A DNA stretch of 64,000 bases from Maylandia zebra (lineage: Eukaryota; Chordata; Actinopteri; Cichliformes; Cichlidae): NCBI RefSeq assembly GCF_041146795.1, contig NC_135168.1, positions 15,676,131-15,740,130 of the forward strand, given 5' to 3'. Below the pieces are notes generated by a model, which searched no databases, was not told where the DNA came from, and saw only the letters and a list, made by a program, of their open reading frames with translations. Each line of letters opens with the position of its first letter. Position 1 is the first letter of the stretch. The translations under genes and the position numbers were made by a program. This document shows, in pieces, positions 39,785 to 50,996 of the stretch.

Positions 39785-42673
39785 CTAGAAAAAATTGCAT
39801 TTCCTGCGAAAATGCTGTGTGGATGCCTTACGCTGAAGATTTCTGCTGAAAAAAGCAGAAAAAGTTGAAAAAACAAAAAACATTGCCCTGAGCGAGATTC
39901 GAACCTGGCCTTTCTGATCTATAGGCGGCGTCTCACCTTACTGGACCAAACTGATTCTTACAAAGAAGAGGTGGAGAGACTGACAATTCTGGTGAAATTA
40001 GCAGAAGCTGCTTAGTATTGTGCTAATAAGAGGTGAAAAGGCTAAACATTTAGCAGAAAAGAGGTGAATCAGAAGAAGTTCTGCTGAAAAGAGGTAAAGA
40101 AGCAAAAAGATGAGTTGAAAAGAGGTGTAGAAGTGCTTGCTGAAGATGGCTGTATGTGTAATGACACACTGGAGAGTGTCAAGAAAGCAGAGCGCATGCA
40201 AGCAGGGAACATGTGTAGCAACTGTCACAGGTAGGATTCGAAACTCTGCCCCCGGGTCTCACGGCAGCTGCCCTACCCTCTGAGCCAAATGAGTTCTGGT
40301 CTCAAGCAAATATATGATGAGAGAGAAAATGTGCACTGTGGAGCAGAAGCTCAAATTAGCAGAAAAGAGGTGAAGAGGAAGAACTTTGTTGTGAAATGAG
40401 GTAAAGAAACTGAAATTTGTGCTTAAAACAAGTGAAAAAGCTGAACTCTGAAATCCTGCTAAAACAGTAGTAGAGGCTGATATTTTTCAGCTACTCACTG
40501 AGCCAAACTGGTTCTCACGTAACTGAAAAAAGGTGGAAAAGCTTAAAATTCTAATGAAAACAGCAGAAGAGGCTAAGTGCACTGTGGAGCAGGAGCTCTA
40601 ATTAGCAGAAAAGAGGTGAAGAGGAATAATTTCTGCTGAAAAGAGGTAAAGAAGCAAAAAGCCGAGTTGAAAAGAAGTGTAGAAGCAGAAGTGCTTGCTG
40701 AAGATGGCTGTATGTGTAATGACACACTGGAGAGTGTCAAGAAAGCAGAGCGCATGCAAGCAGTGAACATGTGTAGCAGCTGTCACAGGTAGGATTCGAA
40801 CCTCTGCCACCGGGTCTCACGACAGATGCCCTACCCTCTGAGCCAAATGAGTTCTGGTCACAAGCAAAGATATGATGAGAGGGAAAATGTGCACTGTGGA
40901 GCAGCAGCTCAAATTAGCAGAAAAGAGGTGAAGAGGAAGAACTTTGTTGTGAAATGAGGTAAAGAAACTGAAATTTGTGCTTAAAACAAGTGAAAAAGCT
41001 GAACTCTGAAATCCTGCTAAAACAGCAGAAGAGGCTGATATTTTTCAGCTACTCATTGAGCCAAACTGGTTCTCACGTAACTGAAAAAAGGTGGAAAAGC
41101 TTAAAATTCTAATGAAAACAGCAGAAGAGGCTGAGTGCACTGTGGAACAGAAGCTCAAATTAGCAGAAAAGAGGTGAAAACAGCAGAAGAGGGTGAGATT
41201 TGTGCTGATAAGAGGTGAAACTGCGGAACCAATCAGAGGTACTGCTTCTGTCTGCTTCATCAGGCTGTGTACTTGTATGTATTTCTGCCATAGACTGTTA
41301 ACCAGAATCTGAGGTCCATATTAGAAAAGCTGCTAAAATCATTAAACTTTGCAGAATTGTAATAAATTATCAATATGAATTACCGGTCTGTGATAGTGTA
41401 TAAATTTGTAGTTAAAAAAAAAACATGTGGGCCAAGGTGGAATCGAACCCACGACCTCTGGTCTGAAGAGCGGTGTCATTACCAATCGCGCCACCTCTAA
41501 GGGGGCGGGCGCTTTGAAAAAAAGGGTGATGAGGAGTCAGAATTAGATCGCGGTGAGACGCGAAAAACGCCGTTTTTTGGAGTTACAAAACGTCGTGTAA
41601 CTCAAAAACTAGGTGGGATAGAAGCATAATTCTTGCACTGGGTGAATCAGCGGACTTTGGTGTACTTTGACTGCGATTTACATAGCTCTTTGTATCTCCG
41701 TCGCGGAGATATGACGAGAGAAGAAACGGCTTCATTTTCGGAATTTGAAAAATGAGAGGAGGACAGATTTCCACCCCTCAAACAAGTCTAACTCATCTCA
41801 GAACGGTAATAGGTGAGAAAATAATTCTTGAATTGTGAGTGTCAGGAGTGTCTGAAGATATACAGGGACAAGCCTCATGTCTTAACTTTGCTTCGTTAAG
41901 GAGATATGACGATTTGAAAATGCCTTCAGTTTCAGTATTTCAGCTCTGAGTTTCACAACCTCCCCATAGACTTTGAATGGGGAGTTTTTAGACCATGTGT
42001 CACTTCGAGGCAAATTGTGAAAAAAACGTAACTCTCACAATAATTATAGTGACACTGTCTTAAAGCCAGCAAAAATACCTACGTTTTGATGTATAATTTG
42101 TGGAAGTTGAGTGGAAATTGAGCGAGTAGCAAGGAGTTGTTCAGACATGAAGAGAAAATTCAGAACGGACGAGTGTGCAGTGGGAGTTAATTGCATAGCA
42201 ACCATAGCAACACATGTATTTTCTGAAAAATCACAAAGTTGTAACTGAAAACTTAAAGAGTCATTACATGAAAACGGTAACAGATATGAAAAAGCTGAAT
42301 CACACAGGAATAGCCCAATCATCTGAGAACGTTTTAAAGTTTGAATGGAGTTTCTAGGTGAAAGTATGAGGAAGTAGTTAAGTTTCAAAGACAAGCAAGT
42401 TTTAGCAGAATTGTAGAAGTTTCCCATTCATTTCAATGGGACAAATTAAAGGAAAAAAGTGTAATATTTTAAAAAGTATAATAGTAATAAGTACCAAAAG
42501 ATATAGCAGTCGAAAGCAGAAATAGCAGAACAGTTTAGAGTTTGAATGGTAAAAATCGGCTGAAAACTGAGGGAGTAGTTAAGCGGCAAAGAAACGGAGC
42601 AACTAGAATAATAAAGGATAAAGAATAAAGAGAAACAGGATCTCAATAGTGTGGATGCCTACGGCATCCACCC
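39785..42673 (-). mobile_element. Helentron/Helitron2-like copy B, nearly identical to copy A
   Basis: 2,889 bp, same orientation as copy A, offset 2,982 bp at the left and 2,981 after one base lost in an A-run (about 38,431 against 41,413). Apart from that I saw no difference along the stretches compared. Both boundaries fall exactly at the element termini and the flanks differ from those of copy A, so this is a separate insertion, not a tandem duplication of a larger segment. It lies 43 bp beyond the outer element. Confidence 0.65.
39883..41501 (-). other. Four tRNA-like modules in copy B
   Basis: Counterparts of T1-T4 lie at 39,883-39,957, 40,228-40,294, 40,785-40,854 and 41,427-41,501, with unchanged A-box- and B-box-like sequences. 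Confidence 0.45.
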
Positions 42674-45600
42674 AAATATGTACATTCTCAGTATGTGTCC
42701 AACACAGTCAAAGACAAACATGTCATTGTGCATTCTCACTAGTTTCTTCCCACACTTACTAATCCTAAATGTAAGCACCACTATTATCTGCTTAGCTCAA
42801 CAAGGGGAAGTTGCTGAAATGTGTTTGCTTTTCTGAATCAGGTCATTGCGTATATACTCTGAGCACGGTTTTTCAACCACTCAACATTTTTTTAATCCAG
42901 CTCTTAACTTTGTATAATGCCTGCTTATAAATATTGGTTGTTCATGTTATTTGAAGAGCTTTAAAGTGATTTGCATTCCAGTTTAATGAAAAATATTTGA
43001 ACATTTAAGAGATATTGTTTGCACTTTGCATAGAAAGTATGTCTATGTTGAACTTGAGTTTTGTCTCCTGGTTTTGTGAAGTCAGGAACTTCAGTGACTA
43101 ATACATGGTTAAACTGAAAGTCCATAAAAACATTTGAATAGCATTTGAGCCATACAAATACAATTAATACTGTAAGAACAAAAATATACTAAATTTTTTT
43201 AAATTAATTTTTTAACACATTGGTGTCCATTCCAGCATACAGACACACAAAATGCCCCACCCTTGGCCTGGATAACATAGCCACACACTAACCTACTGTG
43301 GCTAAGGGTGGGAGATTTGCTGTGGGGGAGGGCTTTTTTCTGGGGAAATCCGTAGCTTATAAATCTCCACTGGTTAGTGGAGCCCCCCTGAGGCGCTGAC
43401 CTCCCTCCTCCCGCTGCATCCCGTCGGCACAAGAGATTCCTTCACACTGGGTGCCATAACGCTGATAGGAAAAATCAGCAGATGGTGAAACACTTTCTTA
43501 GGGCATTTTAAGGAGAAATGCTTTGTAAGATTATTTATCTGACATCTTTGATTCCAGTCACAGATGCAATGCATTTTGTATTTGAATTCAAAAGTATGTT
43601 ATCCTAATTTTGTTTTCTTACATATTTTACACATGCAGAAAAGTCTTTAAATCCCCTGCATGCACTTATGACCAACAGAAGGAGGAAAAGAATCTCACTC
43701 TAAGCTTATTAATGCATCCTGGTTGTTCTCCAGAATGGGCTTGCTAGTTGCCATAGCAACCAGGCCTTAGATATTGTTGAGTAGGAGAAGCTGGATGTAG
43801 AAGTCGATGTAGAATTCACATATTACCCTGTAACCCTGGCTGGTGTTTTTTTCTTTTAAATGTAAAGTAGCCTATCTAACTTTAAAAAGGAAAATACCTG
43901 TAGTTAAAGTACGATTATTATTTGGCATTTATATTATATCACCAGTCGTATCTAGTACTTTAGATCTTTTAATATAAACAAATGCCTCTGAATGTGAGGC
44001 TCTGACTGAAAATCTAAATTTCAGTGGTTGTCTGCCAGTGTCTGCAGAAATCAACAGGCGACAGTGCTCTCCATCTTAAGTGCTGATGTGTGTTCACGCC
44101 TAGTCAAGCTGAGGAAAATCAAAAGACACTGAAAAATTAAGGAGGTCATTCTTTCAGCTCTACTGAGTGAGGAAGGGATGGAGGCTTTACCAACCATTAA
44201 CAGTTACAGAAAGAGGTTGAACAATTGCAGACAATGATACGTACTATCATAGATGTGGAGTTCGCTTAAATGTCATATTTTCACTCATCCATCCCAGCAT
44301 TTATTTTCTTCCAAGCAGTGGGAACAGGAGTAGAGTTGTGCAGACCTTCCACTCCCTGGCTCTGCAAGCTCTTCCAAAGCGTCCCTGAGGTATTCCAAGC
44401 AAACAAAGACAACATAATGTTGATCCCTAGACTACCTTAATTGGCTCCTGACAATTTCTGCCATTTGCATCTGCAGTCTCATTCGTATGTTCACTACCCA
44501 CAGGTTAAATCCTCACCTTTGCCTTTTGGCTCAACTCTCTGTTTTTGCCACAACACACTGCGTTCTTCCCACACTTTTGAATACAACTCCAAGATGCTTG
44601 ATCTCCTCCTAATGAGACAACAACTCATCTCCCAAACCCTGGCTGAACCTACAGATTGTGTCCATAAACGTTATGGACATAATCAGTGGTACAGTCCACA
44701 TTAACTGGCAGAGTCAAACACTTACAGGGATCTGGTGGCCCATAGCAGCAATGCACCTCTCAAAGGGCATCCCAAGGGATACAGTATATGCCTTTTCTGT
44801 GTTTACAAAGTACGTTTGCTTAAGAACCAGTGAAAGGGCTGAATGGATGGTCTGGTGTTTTGCAACCATTAGATAAAAGCCTCCTTTATCTTTCTCAAAT
44901 CTGAGCTTTGACTGATGCTTGTTTTATGCTTTGAGTGGGTGTAGCTCAAAGGTAGTCCGCAGACACTCATGGACTATGTCTATAGTTTTCATGCTGTAAT
45001 TTTTTATCTTTAAAGTTTGTTTCAGGCTTCTCCCATTTCCAGTGAACTTCGCTCTTGCTAGATTTCATGTTCCAGTAGTATCTGCTCTGCAGTGATAACA
45101 AGCTCATCGAATTCTGTAAATATTAAGAAATGGCGCTCCAGTGCTTCCTTTAATACCTCCTTTAACATAGGACACTGGATCATCCTTTATGAAAGTAGAA
45201 AATGACATGATCCATAATCATACACCATCATCAAGCTGAAGTGGCATAGATGATTTAAATGTTAGCTTCAGTGCCCCCCGCCCATGCACATGTAGTAGTT
45301 CATTTTTGGGACATTGTAGTCTAAACACAGCAAACATTCATTATCACATCTTTTGTGGAGGCACAGTCAGATTTTCTGAGCTCAAAGGTTCTCTGTTCCT
45401 TATGAAGTCCCCATTTAGATCAGCTCAGCAGCAGAAAGTTACAGAACTCATCCACCAGAACGCTCCTAAACAGTTTAATAGATTATTTTGTTTCTTTGTT
45501 TTGAACTGTTACTGCACTTGACCCATGCTGCTCAGCAGTCTGATTAAAATCACATGTATTGTTACAGCAAAAAGAAATCTAATGGTCATCTGCAGCTAAT

Positions 45601-45914
45601 GGTCTGTTGAGGCTATGGAGATCCTATCAGTACACCATTGTCCTATCTCTATTAAAAGCCTAGGCTCTTGGACAACATGAGAAGCTAGGCAGTCAGCCAG
45701 AAACACTTATCATCCTGTCATCTATTTTTCACTAGCTTTACAGCTCAGCTGTACTTCACAGTGAGCATCTCTGAGAGCTTGGCGATTTGGGACCATCAAA
45801 GCGATCTTAATCTGTGTGAATCTGAATAGATTTGGCACCAGAAAAAATAACATTTGTGATAAAAAATAAACACAAAAAACAGTGTTTTGCTAAGGTTCAT
45901 ATATTTTCTGAGCA
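42674..45914. other. Intergenic sequence without recognised genes
   Basis: AT-rich, no coding similarity recognised. A GC-rich patch at about 43,230-43,450 is unassigned. At 43,747-43,760 lies a perfect palindromic X-box. A short hairpin (TGTCCATAA/TTATGGACA) lies at about 44,659-44,679. Confidence 0.4.
43747..43760. promoter_or_regulatory. Perfect palindromic RFX X-box
   Basis: GTTGCCATAGCAAC matches the full RFX palindrome (GTTGCC, AT spacer, AGCAAC). No promoter is recognised beside it; the nearest start codon upstream or downstream is several kb away. Confidence 0.4.
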
Positions 45915-45915
45915 G

Positions 45916-45969
45916 TGAAAAGGTATAAAATAGCTTTATTGAGGAACTCCTTTAGATCAGACATCAAAA
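45916..45969 (+). mobile_element. Fragment of retroviral LTR, upstream copy
   Basis: About 54 bp containing GAAAAGGTATAAAATAGC nearly match 47,617-47,669. Both contain the TATA-like core. The two copies bracket envelope-derived sequence, as expected of remnant 5' and 3' LTRs. Confidence 0.55.
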
Positions 45970-46229
45970 GTCACCTATGAGGGACATATTCAGACAATAA
46001 GTCCTTCTGTCTAAAAGGATTCAGTAAATTAATCCATGCCAAAATCATAAAGAATTCTTATTTCTTTTTTTGAAATGACGACATATTGCTGGCACTGGAG
46101 ATTTAAGTATGTGGAGCGGGAGGCTCCACTCTCAGCAAAAGCAATGAACATGAGGGGACTGACTGGACTGACAATGGGGACAAAAGTTTGACTGACTTGC
46201 CACTGACACCCAAGATTGCACCTACTCGC

Positions 46230-46540
46230 GATCGTGGCTCAAGAGTTGGCAGTTTATTTTGTAATCGGAAGGTTGCTGGTTCGAGCCCCGGCTCAGACAG
46301 TCTCAGTCGTTGTGTCCTTGGGCAAGACACTTCACCCGTTGCCTACTGTTGGTGGTCAGAGGGCCCGGTGGTGTCAGTGTCCGGGAGCCTCGCCTCTGTC
46401 AGTGCGCCCCAGGGCAGCTGTGGCTACAATGTAGCTTGCCATCACCAGTGTGTGAATGGGTGGATGACTGGATGTAGTGTAAAGCGTTTTGGGGTCCTTA
46501 GGGACTAAGTAAAGTGCGATGCAAATACAGGCTATTTACT
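46230..46540 (+). mobile_element. tRNA-derived SINE inserted in the retroviral remnant
   Basis: The head has a tRNA-like A-box (GTGGCTCAAGAGTTGG) and B-box (GGTTCGAGCC at 46,278-46,287). The tail has TGTAGTGTAAAGCG and GGGTCCTTAGGGACTA followed by TAAAGTGCGATGCAAATACA, as in widespread fish SINEs with a LINE-like tail. Confidence 0.8.
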
Positions 46541-46722
46541 CCACCCAGCCAGGGTGGAAAGGAGGGATCTATGTTTTTACAGGAGGAGGAGAGGATGAAG
46601 GCGACATCCTAGTTTCGCATGAGCTTCTGACCCATGCAGATCTTTTAGTTGCCACTTTTCTGTGTGTATGTACTAGCAGTGTGTTATTATGACATCGTGT
46701 TGTTGACAATGCAAAGATCACA

Positions 46723-46763
46723 GTGAGAAACTGGTGTAATGTGTTATTACACCAGTTTCTCAC
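46723..46763. repeat. Perfect 18-bp inverted repeat with 5-nt loop
   Basis: GTGAGAAACTGGTGTAAT, loop GTGTT, then the exact reverse complement. Located between the SINE and the envelope remnant. Confidence 0.95.
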
Positions 46764-46787
46764 CTTAACTAGGATAGACTGGTTAAG

Positions 46788-47382
46788 GTGGGGACCACTA
46801 ATGCTGGTACGCTGACGCAGAGGCGTAGACACCATGTGCTAGCATGTAGGTCATTGGGGAATTTAGACCCAACTTTAGGGTCAGCCACTTATATAGACGC
46901 TTTAGGAGGGCCCAGAGGGGTCCCTAATAAATACCAGGTAGCATCAGGTTTTGAAAACATACCAGTCCTTTCAGCTTTCTTTACAGCCACACCAACTAAA
47001 AATGTGGATAAGATTAACTATGTCCATTACGATGTTAATGTTAAGGCTTGCCAATTTGACTACGGATGCAATTGAGGGATTAGCTGAGCAGGTGGCTCCT
47101 AGCTCTCTGATGGCTGTACAAAATAGGATGGCCCTTGATATGCTGTTGGCTGAAAAAGGGGGTGTCTGTGGGATGTTTGGAGACATGTGCTGCACATTCA
47201 TTCCAGACAACACGGCCCCTGTGACCAGAGAGGGACTGAGAACATTATCCAAGGAAATGCATGAACATTCAGGGGTGAACAATCCTCTGGAGGAGTGGAT
47301 GATGTTTGGGCAGTGGAAAGGGTTTATTTTGTCAATCATGGTGCAAGATAGATGTTGTTGCTCAAAAGTTAAAAACTGCTAG
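46788..47382 (+). pseudogene. Endogenous retrovirus envelope remnant (SU/TM region), frame-broken
   Basis: Two overlapping plus-strand frames (46,788-47,075 and 46,951-47,382) cover the C-terminal surface and ectodomain transmembrane parts of a retroviral envelope. The second contains QNRMALDMLLAEKGGVCG, the immunosuppressive-domain region, followed by a cysteine motif with FGDMCC. This layout is typical of gamma-type envelopes. The coding region changes frame near 47,030-47,075 and stops at 47,380 before a full cytoplasmic tail. The N-terminal part, gag and pol are absent. It is a decayed fossil, not a functional gene. Confidence 0.75.
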
Positions 47383-47539
47383 ACATTGGGGATGTGAAAC
47401 TATGTGTAGGCCAGTGGAAACAGAAGAGCACGAAACAAGTGTTAAAATTAAAGATAAAAACCATAAAGCAAATGAGACGTGTTGAAAAATAAAGGTTAAG
47501 AACTAGGGTGCAGGGCACAACTGAATTTCCACTGCCATG

Positions 47540-47830
47540 TGGGTGGGATGACAGTGATAAACATGTTGTGATTGGCTGACTGGGGGACTGCTCCCTGTTG
47601 GCAAGGAGGGGTGTAATGAAAAGGTATAAAATAGCTTTATTGAAGAAATGCCTTAGATCATACATCAAATCATTCTCTAAATCATACTTTAGAACATACT
47701 CTGTGCAGCTTAGAGTTTGATGTGTGTGATCTCCATATGCATATGCTTTGCTGAATAAAGAGTTGAAGTTGGACTTCACGTCTCCGACTGACTTCTTGCC
47801 ATCTAAAGAATCGGGTGAAGCCGGCGTGCT
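47540..47830 (+). mobile_element. Probable 3' LTR of the retroviral remnant
   Basis: Shares about 53 bp with the fragment at 45,916. It has a TATA-like GGTATAAAATAG (about 47,623), and an AATAAA at about 47,753 upstream of GTTGAAGTTGGACTTCACGT, in the order expected for U3-R-U5. Boundaries are approximate. Confidence 0.55.
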
Positions 47831-47924
47831 TCGACAGCAGCAACCATGTCATGGATGTATTACTTATAACTAAAAACTTAGACTGGTTATAATATACTAA
47901 GAGGAAAAACAAAGTATTTAGGAC

Positions 47925-48914
47925 CAGTGTTGGTCAAGTTACTTGAAAAAAGTAATCAGTAAATAATTACTGATTACTTCCCCAAAAAAGTAATCCCGTT
48001 ACTTTACTGATTACTTATTTTCAAAAGTAATTAATTACTTAGTTACTTTTTAAAAACACGATTTACAACCTGAAGAGGTGATAAAGCGATAGATCTTTCA
48101 GCCCAATTCTACTTTTTCTACATAATCCATCATACAAAATGTAATCAAATGGAAAAGTCTCTTTTTTTAAACTTGTTTTATCAGTTTTAATCTTTTAACT
48201 TTATGCATCAAGCAAAAATTTAATGATATGCAACATTCTCTGACTTGAATAAATTAGTTTAACATTTAAACCTATTTTCTACACATTCCAGCACATAAAA
48301 TAAAATATTTTTTGTGTTTACACTCAGTCTTTCAAATAGATGCAAGTAAAACACAGCAGAAAATAAATAAAGTCAAAGACTCAGCGGTCCTGTTGCTCTA
48401 TTTTCACCTGTAAAGCAGGACTACGGTAGGCGGAGGTTTACCCTGGTGCAGGTGTGCCGCGATCAGTTGAAGAATCCACGACTTTCTCTGTGAGTTTCCC
48501 ATTACGTCATTGCGCACTCGGTGCTTGCTCGGAAGTTTAGGGGTTTTTTTCGCTGTAAAAAGAAGTTTTCTTCCCACGCACGATGGACGCTAATGTTTTT
48601 GTCACTTTTTATGGAATCAAACTCAAAGTAAGGTCAGTACTTCCACACTTTAAACGCTGCACGCTCATGCTCTCTCCCACAATCGATATGTGATCCATTG
48701 TTGATCTGCACACAGCTGTTGTCACGAACGGCGCACTCGCTTACATCACGGTCGTGAGACATTCTCGCAAAAAATCACGGTTTTAGTAACGCAGTAACGC
48801 AGCGTTCCTACGGGAAAGTAACGGTAATCTAATTACCGTTTTTGCAATAGTAATCCCTTACTTTACTCGTTACTTGAAAAAAGTAATCAGATTACAGTAA
48901 CGCGTTACTCTCTG
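47925..48914. mobile_element. hAT-type non-autonomous transposon with 8-bp target duplication
   Basis: 990 bp between direct repeats TTTAGGAC at 47,917-47,924 and 48,915-48,922. The ends start CAGTGTTGG and, inverted, CAGAGAGTAACG. Subterminal regions are full of AGTAATC/GATTACT motifs, characteristic of a very abundant teleost hAT-like family. No transposase. Confidence 0.85.
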
Positions 48915-48922
48915 TTTAGGAC

Positions 48923-50996
48923 TAGTATGGCTAGATGTTGAAGTTAATGCCAATGATCTCTCTTGTAAGTACTGTACATTGGGTATTTTACATATCAAAT
49001 ACTCAGATTTATAAAACCACCACCCAATCTAACGTTTATGCCACAAGTGCCCTAAAACAGCATTATTGGTAATTACCCAAATCTTTGTTTATTTTTATGT
49101 AATAGTTAATCCACCAACATGTGCAAAATCTTTAATCAAAATTAGATTTTGCTACAATATAATTATTGCTGTTATCTGTGAATTTTCAAATTAACTCTTT
49201 TATTTTAAAAAAGGGAAGCAGATTAATACATTATCATTAAAATGCCAAATTACAGTTATTTAATTGTATTCATGAACCGAAAAATTTGTTTTGGTGACTG
49301 AATATTATGCTTCATTAATTTCTGACTTCTCAGTGCAGTCCGGGTCAAATTTGGGTAAAAACAAAAATCACGAATTCAGTTTGCTATTTGCCTAACAACA
49401 TTATTTTTTCTCTTTCTATGACAAAGTCTAATATATTTGTTAAGCACTGTACAACGTGTAGGAAATGACAGTGTTTAATTTTACATTGTCTGGCAGGAAA
49501 GCCACTTAAATAAAAAATTAAAAAGCAGTCATTCGGTAGTGAGCACAAATGAGTGAGCACAAGTTTAGCTTTATTCATCCCAAGGGTTGGAAAATTCTTG
49601 AATTATAGCAGATAAAAACACTCAAGGAAACCAATAACAAAACAGCTTAAATAAAACAGAATAGTTCAATAAAAATGTAATATGACAAACCAAAACCGCT
49701 CAATAACGTGCACAAAATGAAGGAACTTATTTAAAAGGGAAAAAGTATAGAATGAAACACCAGCTATTGATATAATAGGACATTTAATATTGGGTGGGTG
49801 GAGAAAACATTTCACATTATATTATTCTATCTCCAGTTTAAGCTTGACTATTAAAATCATTATCCATGGAATTAAGTTAATGAATTTTGCATAGACTGTA
49901 TGATGCTGTTGGGAGATCCCTGAGCAAAATGATACTTTATGACTGAAAATATAGGAATGTGCATGTAATGGTAGAAATATTAAGTCATTAACATAGCAGT
50001 ATAGTAGAGTGTTCTTTTAGACAAGTTTTTGCATACAGGGAGTACTGGTACATAGAGTCATTACACTGAACATATGGTGTTTATTTTCTAGGCACAATCA
50101 TGACTGTTCAGCTTGTTTTGTTGCAGCTCTAAATGAAGATGTGTCAGCACATTCAACTTATGTTGCTATGGGCAGAGGTTTTTTTTGACATTGAGGGGAA
50201 AAAAAAGACCAAAGCATCTTTGGTCTTTAGTTAACAGCAGTTTTTTATAAAAAAAAAAAAAAAGAAAGAAAAAACAGTGATTCAGCTCGTTGTATTTCTA
50301 AAATTGAAATCTCCAGTCAATAAAAATGCTGAAACACGCTTTGTAACCAAGAGCATTTATTTTTATTTAAAAAAATGAAAGGGAAAAGCTTTCATGTCTT
50401 CCTGCCACAGTGACTGGGTGTTTAGCAAACCAATTAAGGAATCTGCTAATTTCTTCATAGAGTAGATTCTATCAGCATTTTTCAGGTTTCTCCCAAAATG
50501 AGAGACTGATTGAGAGACAGTGAGGCTGTGATGTCTGAAAATTTTGTAATATGCGAATATTCAGTAATATCTAACATTCATTATCAACTGTTATTTTTAA
50601 AATAACATTTCGTTATGCTGGTGAAACACAATGGTGAACAGTAAGGCAGCTCACTATAAGCTCAGTATAACCACTGCATAAATTTATAAAATGCAAATGG
50701 TACACCTTCAGCTCCTCTGCACAGGCCATTAAGAAATAATGGTATGATGTAATGCTGCCGCCTACTGGCAGAAACAGACACAGCATATATCATGGTAGAG
50801 ACCTTTTACCATTATATAAGCGATAACAAGAAATTACGTCATGCATCATCCAAATCAAATCACATCAAATTACAGTCAGGTAAATACTGGTGAGGTATAA
50901 TAGTTTGAGAAGGACTTTGTTTTGAATAACTGAAAATAAATGAGTTCATCATTTCACACATAAAACAGTGACAGCGCAGTTATTCAGTCGGTATCT
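48923..50996. other. Intergenic sequence with a LINE tail and a short hairpin
   Basis: At about 49,560-49,610 the minus strand shows a LINE-like 3' end (CCAACCCTTGGGATGAATAA). A perfect 11-bp stem with 3-nt loop (AAAGACCAAAG-CAT-CTTTGGTCTTT) lies at 50,204-50,228, followed by A-rich sequence. No gene seen. Confidence 0.45.

Noticed and set aside
37016-42646. Paired minus-strand frames of 60-127 residues in copies A and B
   Set aside because: Identical only because the two copies are identical; composition is low-complexity and no domain is recognisable.
36803-42673. Simple tandem segmental duplication of copy A
   Set aside because: The outer boundaries coincide with element ends and the flanks of A and B differ.
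43199-43574. Minus-strand frames over a GC-rich patch
   Set aside because: No family resemblance, splice context or start context; left as unassigned sequence.
46788-47382. Domesticated envelope (syncytin-like) gene
   Set aside because: The frame is broken and the N-terminal surface part is missing.
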